Shown here piece after piece: positions 23,640-36,170 of a stretch of 64,000 nucleotides of DNA. Location of the stretch: NCBI RefSeq assembly GCF_034190915.1, contig NW_026947484.1:207402657-207466656 (forward strand). The letters run 5' to 3'. Below the pieces are notes generated by a model, which saw only the letters and a program-made list of their open reading frames with translations, searched no databases and was not told the DNA's origin. Made by a program: the position numbers and the translations under genes. Source of the stretch: Cavia porcellus. Lineage: Eukaryota > Chordata > Mammalia > Rodentia > Caviidae. How positions within the stretch are numbered: the stretch's first letter is position 1; each line of letters opens with the position of its first letter.

Positions 23640-24774
23640 AGCTGCTTTTGACAGAATAAACATGGCATGAGTGTGCTAAGTAATCACTCCTGGGTCATTT
23701 ATTCATCCTTGGTGAATGAACCCAGGGAAAAGAAATTATGTTGCACACTATAACTTTCAAAGGCAAGAATATCTTCTTAGAAGACTGTGGTGATCTATGA
23801 TAGGTATGTTTGCTCAGATCTATTATCAAGAAACAGAGGCTAAGAAGAGCCAGGGCATAGGGTAGGATAGAGAGCAGACTTTGTACCATTGTGTGATGAC
23901 TACAAACTCTAAGAAATCTAGCATCAGTGAACTTCAAAACAAACAAACAAAACTATTTCTTACTTAGAGTTCTTGCTGAGAGAAACACACATTTATATTT
24001 TCTTATTTGTATTCTATTTTTAGCCATGGTTGCATCATGCATGTGTGTCTGCATGTGTGTGCATGTATATAACTAAGCCAAAATATTGTGAACCAATTTT
24101 CAAGTCCCACTTTTCCCTTTCCAATGAATGAGTGATTTCCAGAGCTTTTCTGGTATAATTAAGAAAATTTATCACTGTCTCTTTTTTTCTTCCTTTCAAC
24201 TTATTTTCTTTAATCTTTATTAGTCATGCACAAAATAACTTTAATTTAAATCTAATCATGTTTATCACTTCCTTACTAATTTTATGCATGATGTCTTGAT
24301 TCTTTTAGAATAAATACTAAAAGCCTTAAGATTTACACAGGAACATGCATTTTTTTCATTCTGTAATTTAGCAGTATAGACATATTTATTTGTATTTGCA
24401 GGTCTATAGTCTGAAGAGTACAATTATTTATTTAGAACTTAATCTGTAAACTCAGTGCTTTTATCATATTTCTTTCCTTTATATGTCTCTTATAGTTAGC
24501 TTTTCTGTTCCATACTTTCTACAGTGACATAGAAATATATAACTTGGATGTAGCTTATTTTGTGTTGTGTATGTATGAAATAATATAAAAACATGTTATT
24601 GCATAGTATCTTAAATCATTTAGAACATAAATGGATTATAAGCAGGTAATTAATTCTAATTAATCTTGTTTGTTCAACATGCAGCATTTTTTCCAGTGGA
24701 CCTGTATGCATGTATGTGCAGTTTGAGCCCAAAAGTTAATAGAGATCAAGCTAAGAACCCTCATTTCTCCTTCC
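23640..24774. other. Unassigned AT-rich DNA
   Basis: No repeat or gene recognised. An 83-codon minus-strand open frame (23695-23946) has no domain that I know. Confidence 0.4.
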
Positions 24775-25105
24775 AATCTTCTGTCACACTAAGGAGCCAT
24801 TTAACACACTGGAGCAATAGCTAGCTAAATAGAGTAAAGCAAGCCCCTAGAGGATTTCCACCCCACAAGGAAGCTCAGAGACTGGTAGAGCCCTGCCCAG
24901 AATCCCCCATCACCAGAGGACCCACAAGAAGGTCCCTTCAGGCCTATTTGGGCTTGGCCAAGCAAACTTGATTACCTGGGAACCACCTGGTAAGCCCTGT
25001 CTAACGACATCCACTCAACTAGGGAAACTCCTTGCAGTAGGGATAGATCTCTCAACACAAGAAACAACAGAACTTGCCTTCAGTTTTCCTAAGAGAATAT
25101 AGGAA

Positions 25106-26142
25106 AATGGCAAAACAAAAGAGCAAAATGCAGTGCAGCCCAAGCAAGCCTAGGATACATGGACATAGAAGAAAATGTAAGCCATACAAGTGAAACCTCT
25201 AAAATGGTAGCAACTGAAGTTAAGAAACAACTCTGGGAAGCTATAAAGGAACTCAGACAAGAAATAATCTCCCAGGGAAAAAAATAAATGATAAATGTAA
25301 TGAAAGAAATGCTGAACACATCTAAAGAAGACATAGTTAAACAAAATTCGAGGAACAATGCAAAAAATGGAAAACTAGAATGAATAATATAAGAAACAAG
25401 CAGAATGCATGAAACAGATTCAGAGAGACATACAGGAAATCAAAGATTCCATCAAGAGTTGGCAAAACCTCCTCAGTAAAAGTGAAGATAGACTTTTATA
25501 CCTCAAAGACAAGATTGCAGGTAGTGAACAGGAAAGGAAACATCTTTTAATAATACTCACAAGATATGAGGAAATAACAATTTAATAGGTAAAAGATGAT
25601 GCAAAGAAAACAACAAAAGATAGATAGGCATAAATGAAAAAGATGACAACACAAATGATATCAACAGATTATTTACAGAAGTAATAGCTGAAAATTTCAC
25701 AAAAACAAGAATGAAAACTGACATACAGATTAATGAAGCATATAGAATTCCAAATAGCTATAACCAAAATAAAACTACACCCAGACATATAATAATCACA
25801 ATCCCTGAAATACAACATAAGAATAGAATATTAAAACCTGTTAGAGAGGAGACAGATCACCTATAAAGAAAAGCCTATCGGAATCACAGCAGACTTCTCC
25901 ACACAAACAATGAACTCAGAAAGAGCATGGAGTAAAGTATTTCAGATCCTAAGGGAAAATGACTTTAAATCTAAACTGATGTGACCTGAAAAACTGACCT
26001 TCAAAATGGATGGAAAAATAAGATATTTCCACAACAAAGAACAGCTGAAGAACTTCAGGATCACCAAACCAACCCTGAAAATAATACTGAAAGACATGTT
26101 AGACAGACATAGGAAAAAACCACTAAGCAAGGCAAACAATTA
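25106..26142 (+). pseudogene. LINE-1 ORF1 (RNA-binding protein), broken
   Basis: The start codon at 25106 begins MAKQKSKMQCSPSKPRI, and the frame is then interrupted. ORF1 protein is the trimeric coiled-coil nucleic-acid chaperone that coats LINE-1 RNA. The middle is Lys/Glu-rich, as expected of the coiled coil. The C-terminal domain is recognisable at about 25890-26100, for example KMDGKIRYFHNKEQLKNFRI just after an in-frame tga near 25981. Frameshifts and stops lie throughout, so no complete protein is made. Confidence 0.8.
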
Positions 26143-26186
26143 AACAGTGTGGACAGGTAAAAAATCAAGAGCAGAAAGATAACATG

Positions 26187-26195
26187 TCAAAAATA

Positions 26196-26235
<40 letters not shown>

Positions 26236-29161
26236 TACTATATATATATATATCACTTATATATATATATATATCAGTTATAAACATTAATATAAAAGGC
26301 CTCAATTCACTAATTAAGAGAAACAGACTGTCAGAATGGATTAAAAAACAGCATCCAACCATCCAACTATATGCTGCATAAAAGAAACCCATCTAACCCC
26401 CCAAAAAAAACTCATAGACTGAAATTCAAAGGAAAAACAATACTTCATGCAACAGCCACCCCCAGAAAACAAGAGTAGCTATTCTGTTTGCAGACAATGT
26501 GAACTTCAAACCAAGAATGGTCCAAAGAGATAAAGAAGATCACTCATACTAGTTATGGGAAAACTTCAAGAAAAAGAGATAACAATTTTAAACATATATG
26601 CACCAAATTTGGGAGAACTCAGCTATAAAAACAAATATTAACATAAAAGAAAAATCAAATAAGCAATAACACAATTATAACAGGAGACCTTAACAGCCCA
26701 TTGACACAAAGAGACTGAACAACTAGACAGAAAATCAGCAAAGTAATAACAGAACCGAATCACATGTGTGAACGAATGGACTGCTGAACTCTATAAAAAA
26801 TTCAAGGAAGACTTAATATCAACACTCCTCAAACTCTTCAATGAAATTGAAGGGGAAGCAAGTCTCCCTAACTCATTCCTGAAAGCAAGTATTACTCTAA
26901 TACCAAAACCAGAGAAAGACCAAACCAAGCATAGAACTAGAGGCCAATCTCCCTAATGAACATAGATGCAAAAATTCTCAATAAAATACTGGCAAACAGA
27001 ATGCAGCAAATCATCAAGAAGATTGTACACCACGACCAACTGGGGTACATCCAAGGAATGCAGGGTGGTCAACATACACAAATCAATAAAAATAATCCAC
27101 CATGTCCATAGAACCAACAATAAGAATCACATGATCATTTCTATAGATGAGGAAAAAACTTTTTGATAAAAAGTCCAACATCATTCATGATAAAACCTCA
27201 AAAAAAATGGGAATAGATAGGTTTTACCTCAATATGATAAAAGCCTTCTATGACAAACCAACAGCCAGCATCATATTAAATGGCTGAAAACTGAAATCCT
27301 TTACTCTAAAGACAGGAACAAGACAAAGATGTTCATTATCACCATTCCTATTCAATATAGTGCTGGAAATACTAGCCAAACAATGAAACAAGATAGAGAA
27401 ATAAAAGGAGCAATGATAGGAAAAGAAAAAGTTAAATTATCATTATTTGCAGATGATGTGATAATCTACCTAGAAGACCTCAAAAACTCCATTGAAAGAC
27501 TCCTAAATATAATAAACTAAGCAATGTACCTAGATACAAAGTCAATACTCAAAAATCAATAGCATTACTATACACAAACAGCAAACTCATGGCGAGAGAA
27601 AGAAGCACACCCTTCACAAGAGCATCAAAAAAAAATAAAAGAGAGAGAGAGAGAAACACTTAGGAATCAGTCTAACAGAAGAAGTAAATGATCTATTCAA
27701 GGAAAATTATAATAACCTGAAAAAAGAAATTGAAGAAGATCTCAGAAAATGTAAAGACATGCCTTGTTCATGGACATGAAGTACAAATATTGTGAAAAGG
27801 GCCATTCTCCCAAAATTGTTACACAGATTTAATGCTTTTCCAATCAAAACAACTAGCATACCTCACAGATATAGAGAACACTCCTAAATTTCATCTGAAC
27901 CAGAAGAGACCTAGAATAGCAAAGGCAATTCTGAGCAAAAAAGGCAAGGCAAGAGGCATCATAATTTCTGACTTGAAATTATGCTACAAAGCTACTGTAA
28001 TAAAATCAGCATTGTACTAGAATAAAAACAGACCTGGAGATCAATGTAATAAATTATAAGATACAACCACAACTACCAACCCACTCAGCCAACGTATCTT
28101 TGATAATGGGGCCAAAAACTTTCACTGGAAGAACAACAGTCTCTTTAATAAATGGCACTGGAAAAACTGGCTTTCAATATGCAGAAAACTAAAACAAGGC
28201 CCAAACCTATCACCATGTACTAAACTAAAGTCAAAATGGATCAAAGATCTAAATATTAAAACAGAAACACTACATGTGTCGGAAGACAAAGTAGGTAAAA
28301 ATCTTGAAGACATAGGGGTAATCAAAGAATTCATGAACCAAAATCAAACTGCATGGGAAATACTTCCCAGAATCAACAACTTGAATCTTGTCTTATTAAA
28401 AAGGTTTTGCATGTCAAAAGAAATCTCCAACAGAGTAAAAAGGAAACCTATGAATTTCCAAAAAATTTTAGTCTACTGTTCCTCAGACAAATGACTTCTT
28501 TTGAGAACATACAAAGAATTTAAAAAATCAGACCCCCAAAATTCAAAGACCCAATCCAAAACTGGGCATCTGAGATGAATATATAGTTCTCAGATAAAGA
28601 AATATAAATGGAAAATAAAGAAATGAAAAAAAATGTTCAGCATCATTGGTCATTAGAGAAATGCAAATTAAAACCACACTGAGATCCATCTCACTCCAGA
28701 AAAAATAGGATGAAGAAAACTACCAACAACAAATACTGGAGAGGCTTCAGGGAAAAAGGACTCTTCTGACTGTTGGTGGAAGTGCACCCTGTTGCAACCA
28801 CTGTGGAGGTCATTGGAGATACCTCAAAAATCCTAGGATGAAAGTCTGATTTGACTCAGCTATTCCACTTTTAGGCATATTCCCAGAAGAATTGAAAGCA
28901 TCATACCACAGTGATATATGTGCACCCATATTTATAGCAGCACAATTTGTAATAGCCAGAACTTGGAAATAACCTAAATATCCATCACCTGAGGAATGGA
29001 TAAAAAAGTTGTGGTATTTTTATACAATGGAGTACTACTCAGCTTTTCAGAATGATCACATTGAGATATTTATAAGTAAATGGATGCAACTTGAGACCAT
29101 AGTCATAAGCAAAATAAATAAAACTCACATGTGTAAATACTGTATTGTCTCCCTGTTGTAA
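26187..29161 (+). pseudogene. LINE-1 ORF2 (endonuclease/reverse transcriptase), broken
   Basis: ORF2 protein nicks target DNA with an APE-type endonuclease and copies LINE-1 RNA with its reverse transcriptase. The endonuclease start is seen at 26282-26380 (INIKGLNSLIKRNRLSEWIK) and its later GDLNSP block near 26683. The sequence then jumps at about 26760 to the reverse transcriptase ([20 protein letters not shown] in the frame 26768-26956), so several hundred codons are missing. The catalytic FADD motif lies at about 27446-27457. The C-terminal region is present at about 28720-29161, but the zinc-knuckle cysteine in the WRGC position has become Phe. The (TA)n tract at 26199-26276 sits over the expected ORF2 start. 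Stops occur in every part. Confidence 0.88.
26199..26276. repeat. (TA)n microsatellite inside LINE-1
   Basis: Three TA runs separated by 'gtttac' and 'cactta'. It lies at the ORF1-ORF2 junction, and the frames on both strands through it are pure Tyr-Ile artefacts. Confidence 0.97.
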
Positions 29162-30134
29162 GAAATGGTAAGGACACATAAGATACAAAACCCTCAATAC
29201 AGTGAGAGGGTAAGAATCTTCTCAAAAGGAAAAAAAAATCTCAGGGAAACGGAGGGAAGAAAAAAGGAAAGGAAAGAAAAATATCTAAAAGTGTATAATC
29301 ACACTTAGGATAGCTAAGATGACTGTGCTACAAATCCTATAAGTTAATTCAACAAAACAGGTAACATTAATAAGATTGAAAAAATTCTGCATGTTTGTGT
29401 CTGGTGATCTGAGGTACTCTTTTAAAGATCACTTTGTAAAACAACAACCTTAGTTACAGTCCTACCCCCTTGTTTTGAGGGCCTGTATCGTCGTTCTTTT
29501 GAGTTTTTTGCTATTGTTTTTTGTCTTTTTTGTTTCTTATTTTTCTAATAATTTGTTTTGCTTTGTTTTTCCCTCTAATGCAGAGAGGATAGTTGTACAT
29601 GTAGAGGATTATACATGTGTAAGAACTTCTCCAAAACAGTTGATGGGAATCGATTGCATTATGCCTGATGAAATGAACAGCTACTTTGAAGAAAAAGAGA
29701 TATTATGGTACCCAGTGCTAATTCCTTATCATCATGCAGTGAAATCCAATAATGTTTTTATTCTTTGTTCAGAGTGGGTTTAGTCTGTTTTGTGTTGTTT
29801 AACGTCAACATACATTAAGGCATAGGCAGCTATTTTGAAGAGAACAAGAGACACTATGTTAGCCACCATTGGTTTTCCTGTTGTCTGGTTGTGAAGACCT
29901 CTCACGCCTTCATTACTCTGTTCTGGTCAGCTTTATACTATTTTTTGATATGAATTCATTGTGTGTGAAGATATGGATAACTTCAGAAGAACACAAAAGA
30001 CATTATGGTAGCCACTGTAGATCTCCTGTTGTCTTGCTTTGAAATGTGTCATTTACATTGTTCTATTCAGATCTGTTTTATTCTGTTTTGTTTTACCCTC
30101 TTTAAAATGAAATTTAAAAAAAAAAGAAAGTGCC

Positions 30135-31424
30135 TGGAGGAAGATTTTAGCTCAATATACATTTCTAGAAGTTTTATTCTCTTGAGAGACACTTAAGACA
30201 ATACTTTAGGCAAATGAAGTTAAATTGCATTAGGTAAGAGTTTGATTATTGTTGTTAACATCACTGATCATGATTTTCATAAATTGAGTGGTTGTCTGTG
30301 AACATAAACCATAACATATGAAATGATTTAAATTCCAATGGAAAGCCAAGGCTCTCCATAGAATGGAAAAGAGAGACGTAGAGAAACAAGCACAGTTAAA
30401 GACAGAAAATCAGAGATAGAGATATATCCAGATAGGCAGAGAAAAAGGAATTAAATGTCATATATCTGTTCTTTTACATTTCTAAGGGTTCTGGAAATAT
30501 TTCTTGCAGAAAAGGAAGTTCCTCACCTTTTTTTGAAGAAGTTTCTAATTTCTTTTGAGAGATCTCTCCAGTCCGGGGAAAGAAAACTTTTCTTAGGAAA
30601 AGCACATTTCCAAATATACATGTCTCAATACTAAATTCCATTAAAATGTCTACTTACTGCAAATTCATGAAAAAATTATGTTCTGAGGAAAGGAAAATAT
30701 TTCTTTAAATTTTGAGACAAATATACTATGTAGATACTTGCAATACAATAGAAGAAGAACCATAACCTCAGAATTTTATCTGTTGTTTTTCTGAAACATG
30801 AGGTGAAGAGAAGTATTTTAACTTTATATTCTTTTCACCCTCAAGGTGAACACACATTTATCTGGAAATATTGAGTGTGTATTTCTACAAAGTTCAAAAC
30901 TCATAAACTTCTCTAGGTGTGAACCAAATATAAAAAAATAAAAGTAAAATACTGGAAGAAACACATCTCCATAACTCAATGCCATTTTTTTTTCTTTAAA
31001 CTGAGCTGTTTTTGAAAAGTAGTCTTTCTATTTAAGGAACATTTTATTGCTACAGATGACTATGTACTTCCATTAAGGGGGCACATTTTTGGTAGAATTA
31101 TGGGGTTACTTTTTGTTGTTTGAACTTCTTTTCATCCTTTGGTGAGGATATATTGCTTCTGCATGGTTTTATCATTACCCTTTAAAAATAGAGGAATATT
31201 TACATATCAAAAAGGACATTTTCATTTCATTCTTTCTCTAATCACAAACTGTTACCTCAGATTCCACCATAAAGTATCAATTTTTTAATAAAATCTTATA
31301 CACAAACTCATGCACCTGCCATATATACGTGATATTAAATTTTATCTGTTGTTTCAACAGCATCTCAACTAGCAACACACTTATGTTTGTGTGGGTATAT
31401 TTTTTGTTTGTTTTATTTGTTCGT
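30135..31424. other. Unassigned AT-rich DNA
   Basis: No repeat family or coding block recognised. Confidence 0.4.
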
Positions 31425-31562
31425 TATTTTGAGGCAACGTCTCAACACGTAGTACAGGCTGGGCTTGAACTCCCTTGTGTAGTTCAATCTGGCCTTGAAC
31501 TTGCAGCAATTCTTCTGCCTCAGCCTTCTGAGTGATAGAATTATGCCTGCCACCAGTCCTGG
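31425..31562 (-). repeat. B1-type SINE
   Basis: On the plus strand: 'ttttgaggcaacgtctcaac', 'aggctgggcttgaactccct', 'tctgcctcagccttctgagt'. The block at 31451-31470 recurs at 31481-31500, the well-known internal duplication of rodent B1. The three overlapping open frames here are by-products of the SINE. Confidence 0.85.
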
Positions 31563-32140
31563 ACCTGTTTGGGTATTTTTTGACCACTGGCTTTGAAGCA
31601 TGACCAGCTGATTCTGAGACAATAAAACAAGTTGAAACTACTAAAAAATAATTTGAATTTTTTTTATCCAGCCCTCAAAAAATTGTATATCTGAATTTGT
31701 TAGCATTTTTATTCTCCTCTGTAATGTTTTACCAATATATATTCTCATTTAACTCATTGGATGTAAGAAACAAAAATGAATGAGGTCATGCATTCGTGGA
31801 ACAAAAACATAAAGTTGGAAAGAATTCATCCTATCTTCTTGTATAGCTAATTTCTAGATAGGTTTAATTTGCATTATGTTTTTTGTTTTTAGGGTGATCA
31901 TTTTCTTGAACACATTAGATAGTAGATCAATTCCTAGAATTCCAAAAAAGTTATTTTAGCAATCTGTATATATTAATTTCTCCATGATTCTTGGAACTTC
32001 CTAGTCTGCCAACATTTTGATATCCAAGTATTTCCATTTTAAAACTATTTTTTGTACTGCTTTTTTCAAGAATGCAACACCTGGACTGTTTCTGGATCTC
32101 ATGATTTTTTTTGCTTCAGTTTTGTTGTAATATAATCATT
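31563..32140. other. Unassigned AT-rich DNA
   Basis: Nothing recognised. Confidence 0.4.
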
Positions 32141-32167
32141 TGCATTAAAAAAAAAAAAAAAGAAAAG

Positions 32168-32345
32168 AAATACTGACCAGGCATGGTGGTGCACATTTGT
32201 ATAATCTCAGCACTCAGGGGCTGAGGAAGGAGCACTGCTACAAGTTTGAGTATAGCCTCGGCAACAAAGTGAGTTGAAGACCAGCCAGAAGTGCATAGTG
32301 AAACCCTGTTTCAAAAAAATTTTAAAAATTAAAAAGCCTAATTTA
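32168..32345 (+). repeat. B1-type SINE
   Basis: 'gaccaggcatggtggtgcac', 'aatctcagcactcaggggct', 'agtgaaaccctgtttcaaaa'. It is preceded by an A-rich tract at 32143-32167 that may be the tail of another lost element. Confidence 0.85.
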
Positions 32346-33164
32346 AAAAAAAATCTTAATGTTATAAATGTCTCACTTCAATAAAACAATTGTTTCATGC
32401 ATTAAAACCATAATCTTGTTCTAAGTTCTATTGCAAAGGTAATAATCACTTCATGAGATAAGAAATGCACACATAAGAAATGATAAACATTTTCATTGTA
32501 TCCACTGATGTGCATTAAATTTTATGACTTTCACACTAATTATTTGTTGCCTCAGATCAACGGCTTAGTATAACTAGTATTTACTTAACGACTAACCTGC
32601 ACATTTACAAATTAGGCTACGATAATTAGTTAGTTTTTCTGTGGTATCCATAATGCTCAGTCACATTTGTGTTGCCAGCTCTCACTCAGTAGCAAGACGT
32701 TGACTGATTTAGGATCATCTTGGCATGGACCACTGTGGTGACTTGGCTGGGCTGCACATTTCTTTTATTGTTCAGCAGATTGGTCAGGGCAGGTTTCCAT
32801 GGTGATGGCAGAGATTCAAGAGAGCAAAACCAAGGACACAAGATAACATACCATTGGAGAATGCAAATCACGCATTTTCTCCAGTGGTAAGTGATATGGC
32901 AAGTCACTTAATCTCACCATTGGAACCATGACCGTAGAAGCTGGGAAAAGGGAGAATGAAAATTACTGTGACAGCCGATAAGAGGCTGAGAACAAAAACT
33001 TTTCTGTAATCTAAATTTCCTCGAAAAATAAATTAATAGACTTTTTAGCAATTGAAGTTTTCTGGTAAATCTCTCCATTTGTTGTAGTAACCTAATTTGT
33101 TTTCATAATTTTTATAGTCCTGGAAATTGGACAAATAACTGTCATGCTAGGTTACATTTGCAGC
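32346..33164. other. Unassigned DNA
   Basis: The 32640-32950 part is of moderate GC content and might be an old L2 or LTR fragment ('gtggtgacttggctgggctg'), but I cannot assign it. Confidence 0.3.
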
Positions 33165-33296
33165 TTTTCTTTATTTTTTATTTTTAAGATAGAATCTCAC
33201 TAAGTTGCCGAGGGTGAACTTGAATTTGCTAGCCTCCTGTGTCAGCTTTCCAGAATTCTGGGACTAGAAATGTATGCTACCATACTAGGCAAAAGC
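33165..33296 (-). repeat. B1-type SINE
   Basis: 'aagatagaatctcactaagt', 'tagcctcctgtgtcagcttt', 'ctgggactagaaatgtatgc' on the plus strand are the reverse complement of a diverged B1. Confidence 0.75.
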
Positions 33297-34084
33297 TTTA
33301 ATGTTCATCCTTAGAACTAACATGATTTCATTTCTCATACGCTGGCTGAAACTTTACCATCTAAAATCAATAATTAGTTCTCACTACAAATAACATAGAA
33401 ATAATCAAGAGAGAAAGAAGTTGCATTTTTTCCTACATATAACTCTCAGCTCAATTTGAAATACAGTAGTTTATAAATTGACTTATTTTATTTACTTCTT
33501 AATGACTTACATAGTCTCCTCCATCTCTTTTTCTCATTGACTAACCCCACCCCGTCAACAACTGTAATCTGTGCACTGAGCACCATGAAAGGAAAATGTG
33601 GTTCTGAACCTTGACCTTGGCTTTGGGACAATTGACCATGAAAGAATACCCAGTGACATCATGATAATGTCACATAATGAAGAAGTCACTCTAGAGTGAC
33701 AGATTTTAGGCCACGAAACAGGAAAGCATGGAAGTGTAAAAGAAATTTATGATGGATGACAAATCCACTGAAAATAGCAACTATTTATTCCATATCTTTT
33801 CTCTGCTGACAGTATATCATGAATTACAAGAAAAGGAACTTATATATAGCATAATGAAATTATAAAGCCAGACTGAGCCTTACATTTCATATTTTTTTAC
33901 CAGACCTTATTTTGTCCTTCAAATAAAATAAAGAGCAGATTGAAACCCCAGAACAGATAAAAGTGGAAATTCTTATCACATTCCTGCTCAATCAGTTTCC
34001 TTTTATCCACTTCACTCTGCCCTAACACTCAGAGCAATTCAGAAGAATACTTACGTATGAGTGGAATGCAATTTTTAAAAATTG
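33297..34084. other. Unassigned DNA
   Basis: No feature recognised. Confidence 0.4.
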
Positions 34085-34205
34085 AATCTGTTGTGTTGCA
34101 GATAAGAAATGGGAGAGTAGGGCAAAAGATTAAGTGACTTAAATGATCAGAGCTGTTTACTAATAGAGCTGGAAATCAAAAGTAAGTCATCTAACTCCTG
34201 TATGC
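34085..34205 (+). repeat. MIR SINE, 3' half
   Basis: 'gggcaaaagattaagtgact', 'aatgatcagagctgtttact', 'agagctggaaatcaaaagta' and 'gtcatctaactcctgtatgc' follow the second half of MIR. Confidence 0.65.
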
Positions 34206-35255
34206 TGCTTATAAAGGAATGTTAACAAATGCTGCCTTCATGTATTTTTATTTGCTTTTTGTTTTGGGGCATAACTATCATGAATTTAAAATCTTTTATT
34301 CAGAATCATAATGACTATAATGTTGCTGGTAACCAAACTCGTTGGGAATTGAAGTTGCTGAGGTTTCAGTTGTTGACAACTGATGTGATTTATATTTAAA
34401 ATATAAATATTTTGTGTGTCAGAATTTTTCATTGCTTTATTCTCATGCAAGCTCTTGCCATACAAGCTCTCTCTCAACTGTAAGATCATCAGTTGGTTTA
34501 CAAAATTCTGGCTCACGTATATCTCAGTCTAAAATGGTCAACATAAACCTGAATCCTGAAGCAGGAAAATGAATTTAGTAAGAAAAACCTTGTTATCTTT
34601 GCAACTGTCACTTCTAATTTTAATGTAAATAAGTTTTAAACTCTGTTTACTAGAATTTTCTTTAATTCTGATATTGCTATAGACTAATAATATTGGATTC
34701 AAACAATATTTTAGAGCCAAAAAATTACCCAAAATTGTTTTGAGTGAATACATTATCTTTTTAAGAATAACCATTTATCAAAGAATTTCTCCTTAAAAGG
34801 ACAAAATATGACCAGTTTTATATTAAACACAAAAACTTTGAGACCTAGATGAAAATATTGCTATCAAAATTGTGGGAAAATAAATTATGATCCAAGGTTA
34901 GACTTACAAGTTGTGAATGAAGGGAATAAGAAGTCCTCATATAGGTTTGTGTTTATTAAGTGAGCCTTACATTGACTGAACTTAAACTTCATACTTGCCA
35001 GGCAGACAAGTAAAAAAAATTAGCGAATAAATCAATGATAAATCTATCCAATCAAGATATAAAACAATAAAGAATAAAGATACGTGGTAACCATTATAAA
35101 TGCATTATTTTGAGAGGCTGAACCACTTAGAATTGGATTTGAGGTAAACAATTTGGGGAACTGTGATTACATAGCACAATACACATAGGTTTCCTAAAAG
35201 TATAAAAAATATCATATTGATATAGGAGAGATAGAGCTTCCAAATGCTGGATGTC
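34206..35255. other. Unassigned AT-rich DNA
   Basis: Minus-strand open frames of 67-94 codons near here have no recognisable content. The fragment near 34995 ('acttgccaggcagacaagta') may be the edge of a decayed ID copy. Confidence 0.35.
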
Positions 35256-35260
35256 AGATG

Positions 35261-35535
35261 TGTTGAGTTCGTGTCCTTTAAAATCAAAGAAGGAATTCCA
35301 AAGGACAAGTGTGTTTAAGAATAGTAAAGATTTATTGGAGACTAGAAAAGGGGAGTAGGAGTAGCTCGTTGGAGATAGGAGAGGTTCCAAGTAGGATGCT
35401 GCTAAGGTCATCTCTTTGTAATTTTTTATTGGAAAAAATCATGAGGTAGGAACAATGTGGGTCAAAGTATAATTAACCAGTCAGATTACTAGTATAGCTG
35501 CCTAGGCAATGTTGATTCAGTATGGAAGCAGGACA
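35261..35535 (-). mobile_element. Candidate solo LTR, antisense
   Basis: On the minus strand a polyadenylation signal AATAAA (plus-strand tttatt at 35331-35336) is followed by about 70 bp of U5-like sequence ending in ...GAACTCAACA at 35261. The opposite boundary is tentatively TGTCCTGC at 35535, giving TG...CA ends. I see no flanking target-site duplication, so the boundaries are approximate and the LTR family is unknown. Confidence 0.4.
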
Positions 35536-35622
35536 TGTTGAAAGGGTATACATAATATCATTAACCTTGAGCGATATTCTAGAGTCCATCTTGGTTTTAG
35601 TCAATTTTGGCAGATTTGTTCA

Positions 35623-35659
35623 TGTGTGTGTGTTTGTGTGGGTGTATCTGTGTGTGTGT

Positions 35660-35692
<33 letters not shown>
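35623..35692. repeat. (TG)n microsatellite
   Basis: Nearly pure TG repeat with a few interruptions (tt, gg, atc). Confidence 0.97.
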
Positions 35693-35693
<1 letters not shown>

Positions 35694-35695
<2 letters not shown>

Positions 35696-35752
35696 GAGGA
35701 TTGAATTTACAACTTCATACTTTCCAGGCAAGCAAAATCCCTGACCCCGTTA
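35694..35752 (-). repeat. ID-type SINE fragment
   Basis: 'gaggattgaatttacaactt' and 'ccaggcaagcaaaatccctg' are the reverse complement of the right part of an ID unit. It abuts the (TG)n tract, which may have grown from its tail. Confidence 0.55.
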
Positions 35753-35864
35753 GTTTTAATCTTAGCCTTTTAGTTTTAATGGGTGAGAGAGGATGATCCA
35801 TCCCCAGTGAGGAAATTATTTTCATATGAAGGAAATACTACTTGTGTATACAGAAGGTCAAATT

Positions 35865-36170
35865 GGAGGCATCTGTAGGAAAATGGACACATCTGGCATA
35901 TATGCTAAGTGAAATAAATCAGACACATGCTTAAATAGCATATGATATCTGTCACTTGAGTAAGGCAAAGTACAAATAAAGAGCAAAGAGACTTGATAGA
36001 AACAAACAACATTATGCAAAGAGGAAAGGATTCAGAAGAAAGCGAACTAGGGAAAGAGAAGGAGGACGGGAAAATAGAAAGATATAAAATGTGTTAGTTA
36101 CACATACCAAGTTCACATAATTAATGTAAATATTATATACCAAAATTATGAACTAAAAATATAAACAATG
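35865..36170 (+). mobile_element. Old LINE-1 3' fragment
   Basis: 'gtaggaaaatggacacatct', 'tgctaagtgaaataaatcag' and the following purine-rich stretch parallel the end of ORF2 and start of the 3' UTR of old LINE-1s. Confidence 0.6.

Larger units (their letters stand above)
24775..30130 (+). mobile_element. LINE-1, 5.4 kb, internally deleted
   Basis: Order 5' to 3': GC-richer 5' UTR remnant (about 24775-25105), ORF1 region (25106-26142), ORF2 region (about 26187-29161), 3' UTR with a purine-rich tract near 29225-29285, and an A-tail ending near 30128. It is about 1 kb shorter than the minus-strand copy at 52.4-59.0 kb because ORF2 lacks a block between its endonuclease and reverse transcriptase parts. 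Many stops show that it is inactive. Confidence 0.92.

Noticed and set aside
31451..31500. 30-bp internal duplication in a B1 element as a novelty
   Set aside because: An internal duplication of about 29 bp is a well-known property of rodent B1.
32640..32950. L2 or LTR fragment
   Set aside because: Moderate GC content and a few suggestive words, but no ordered match to a family that I know.
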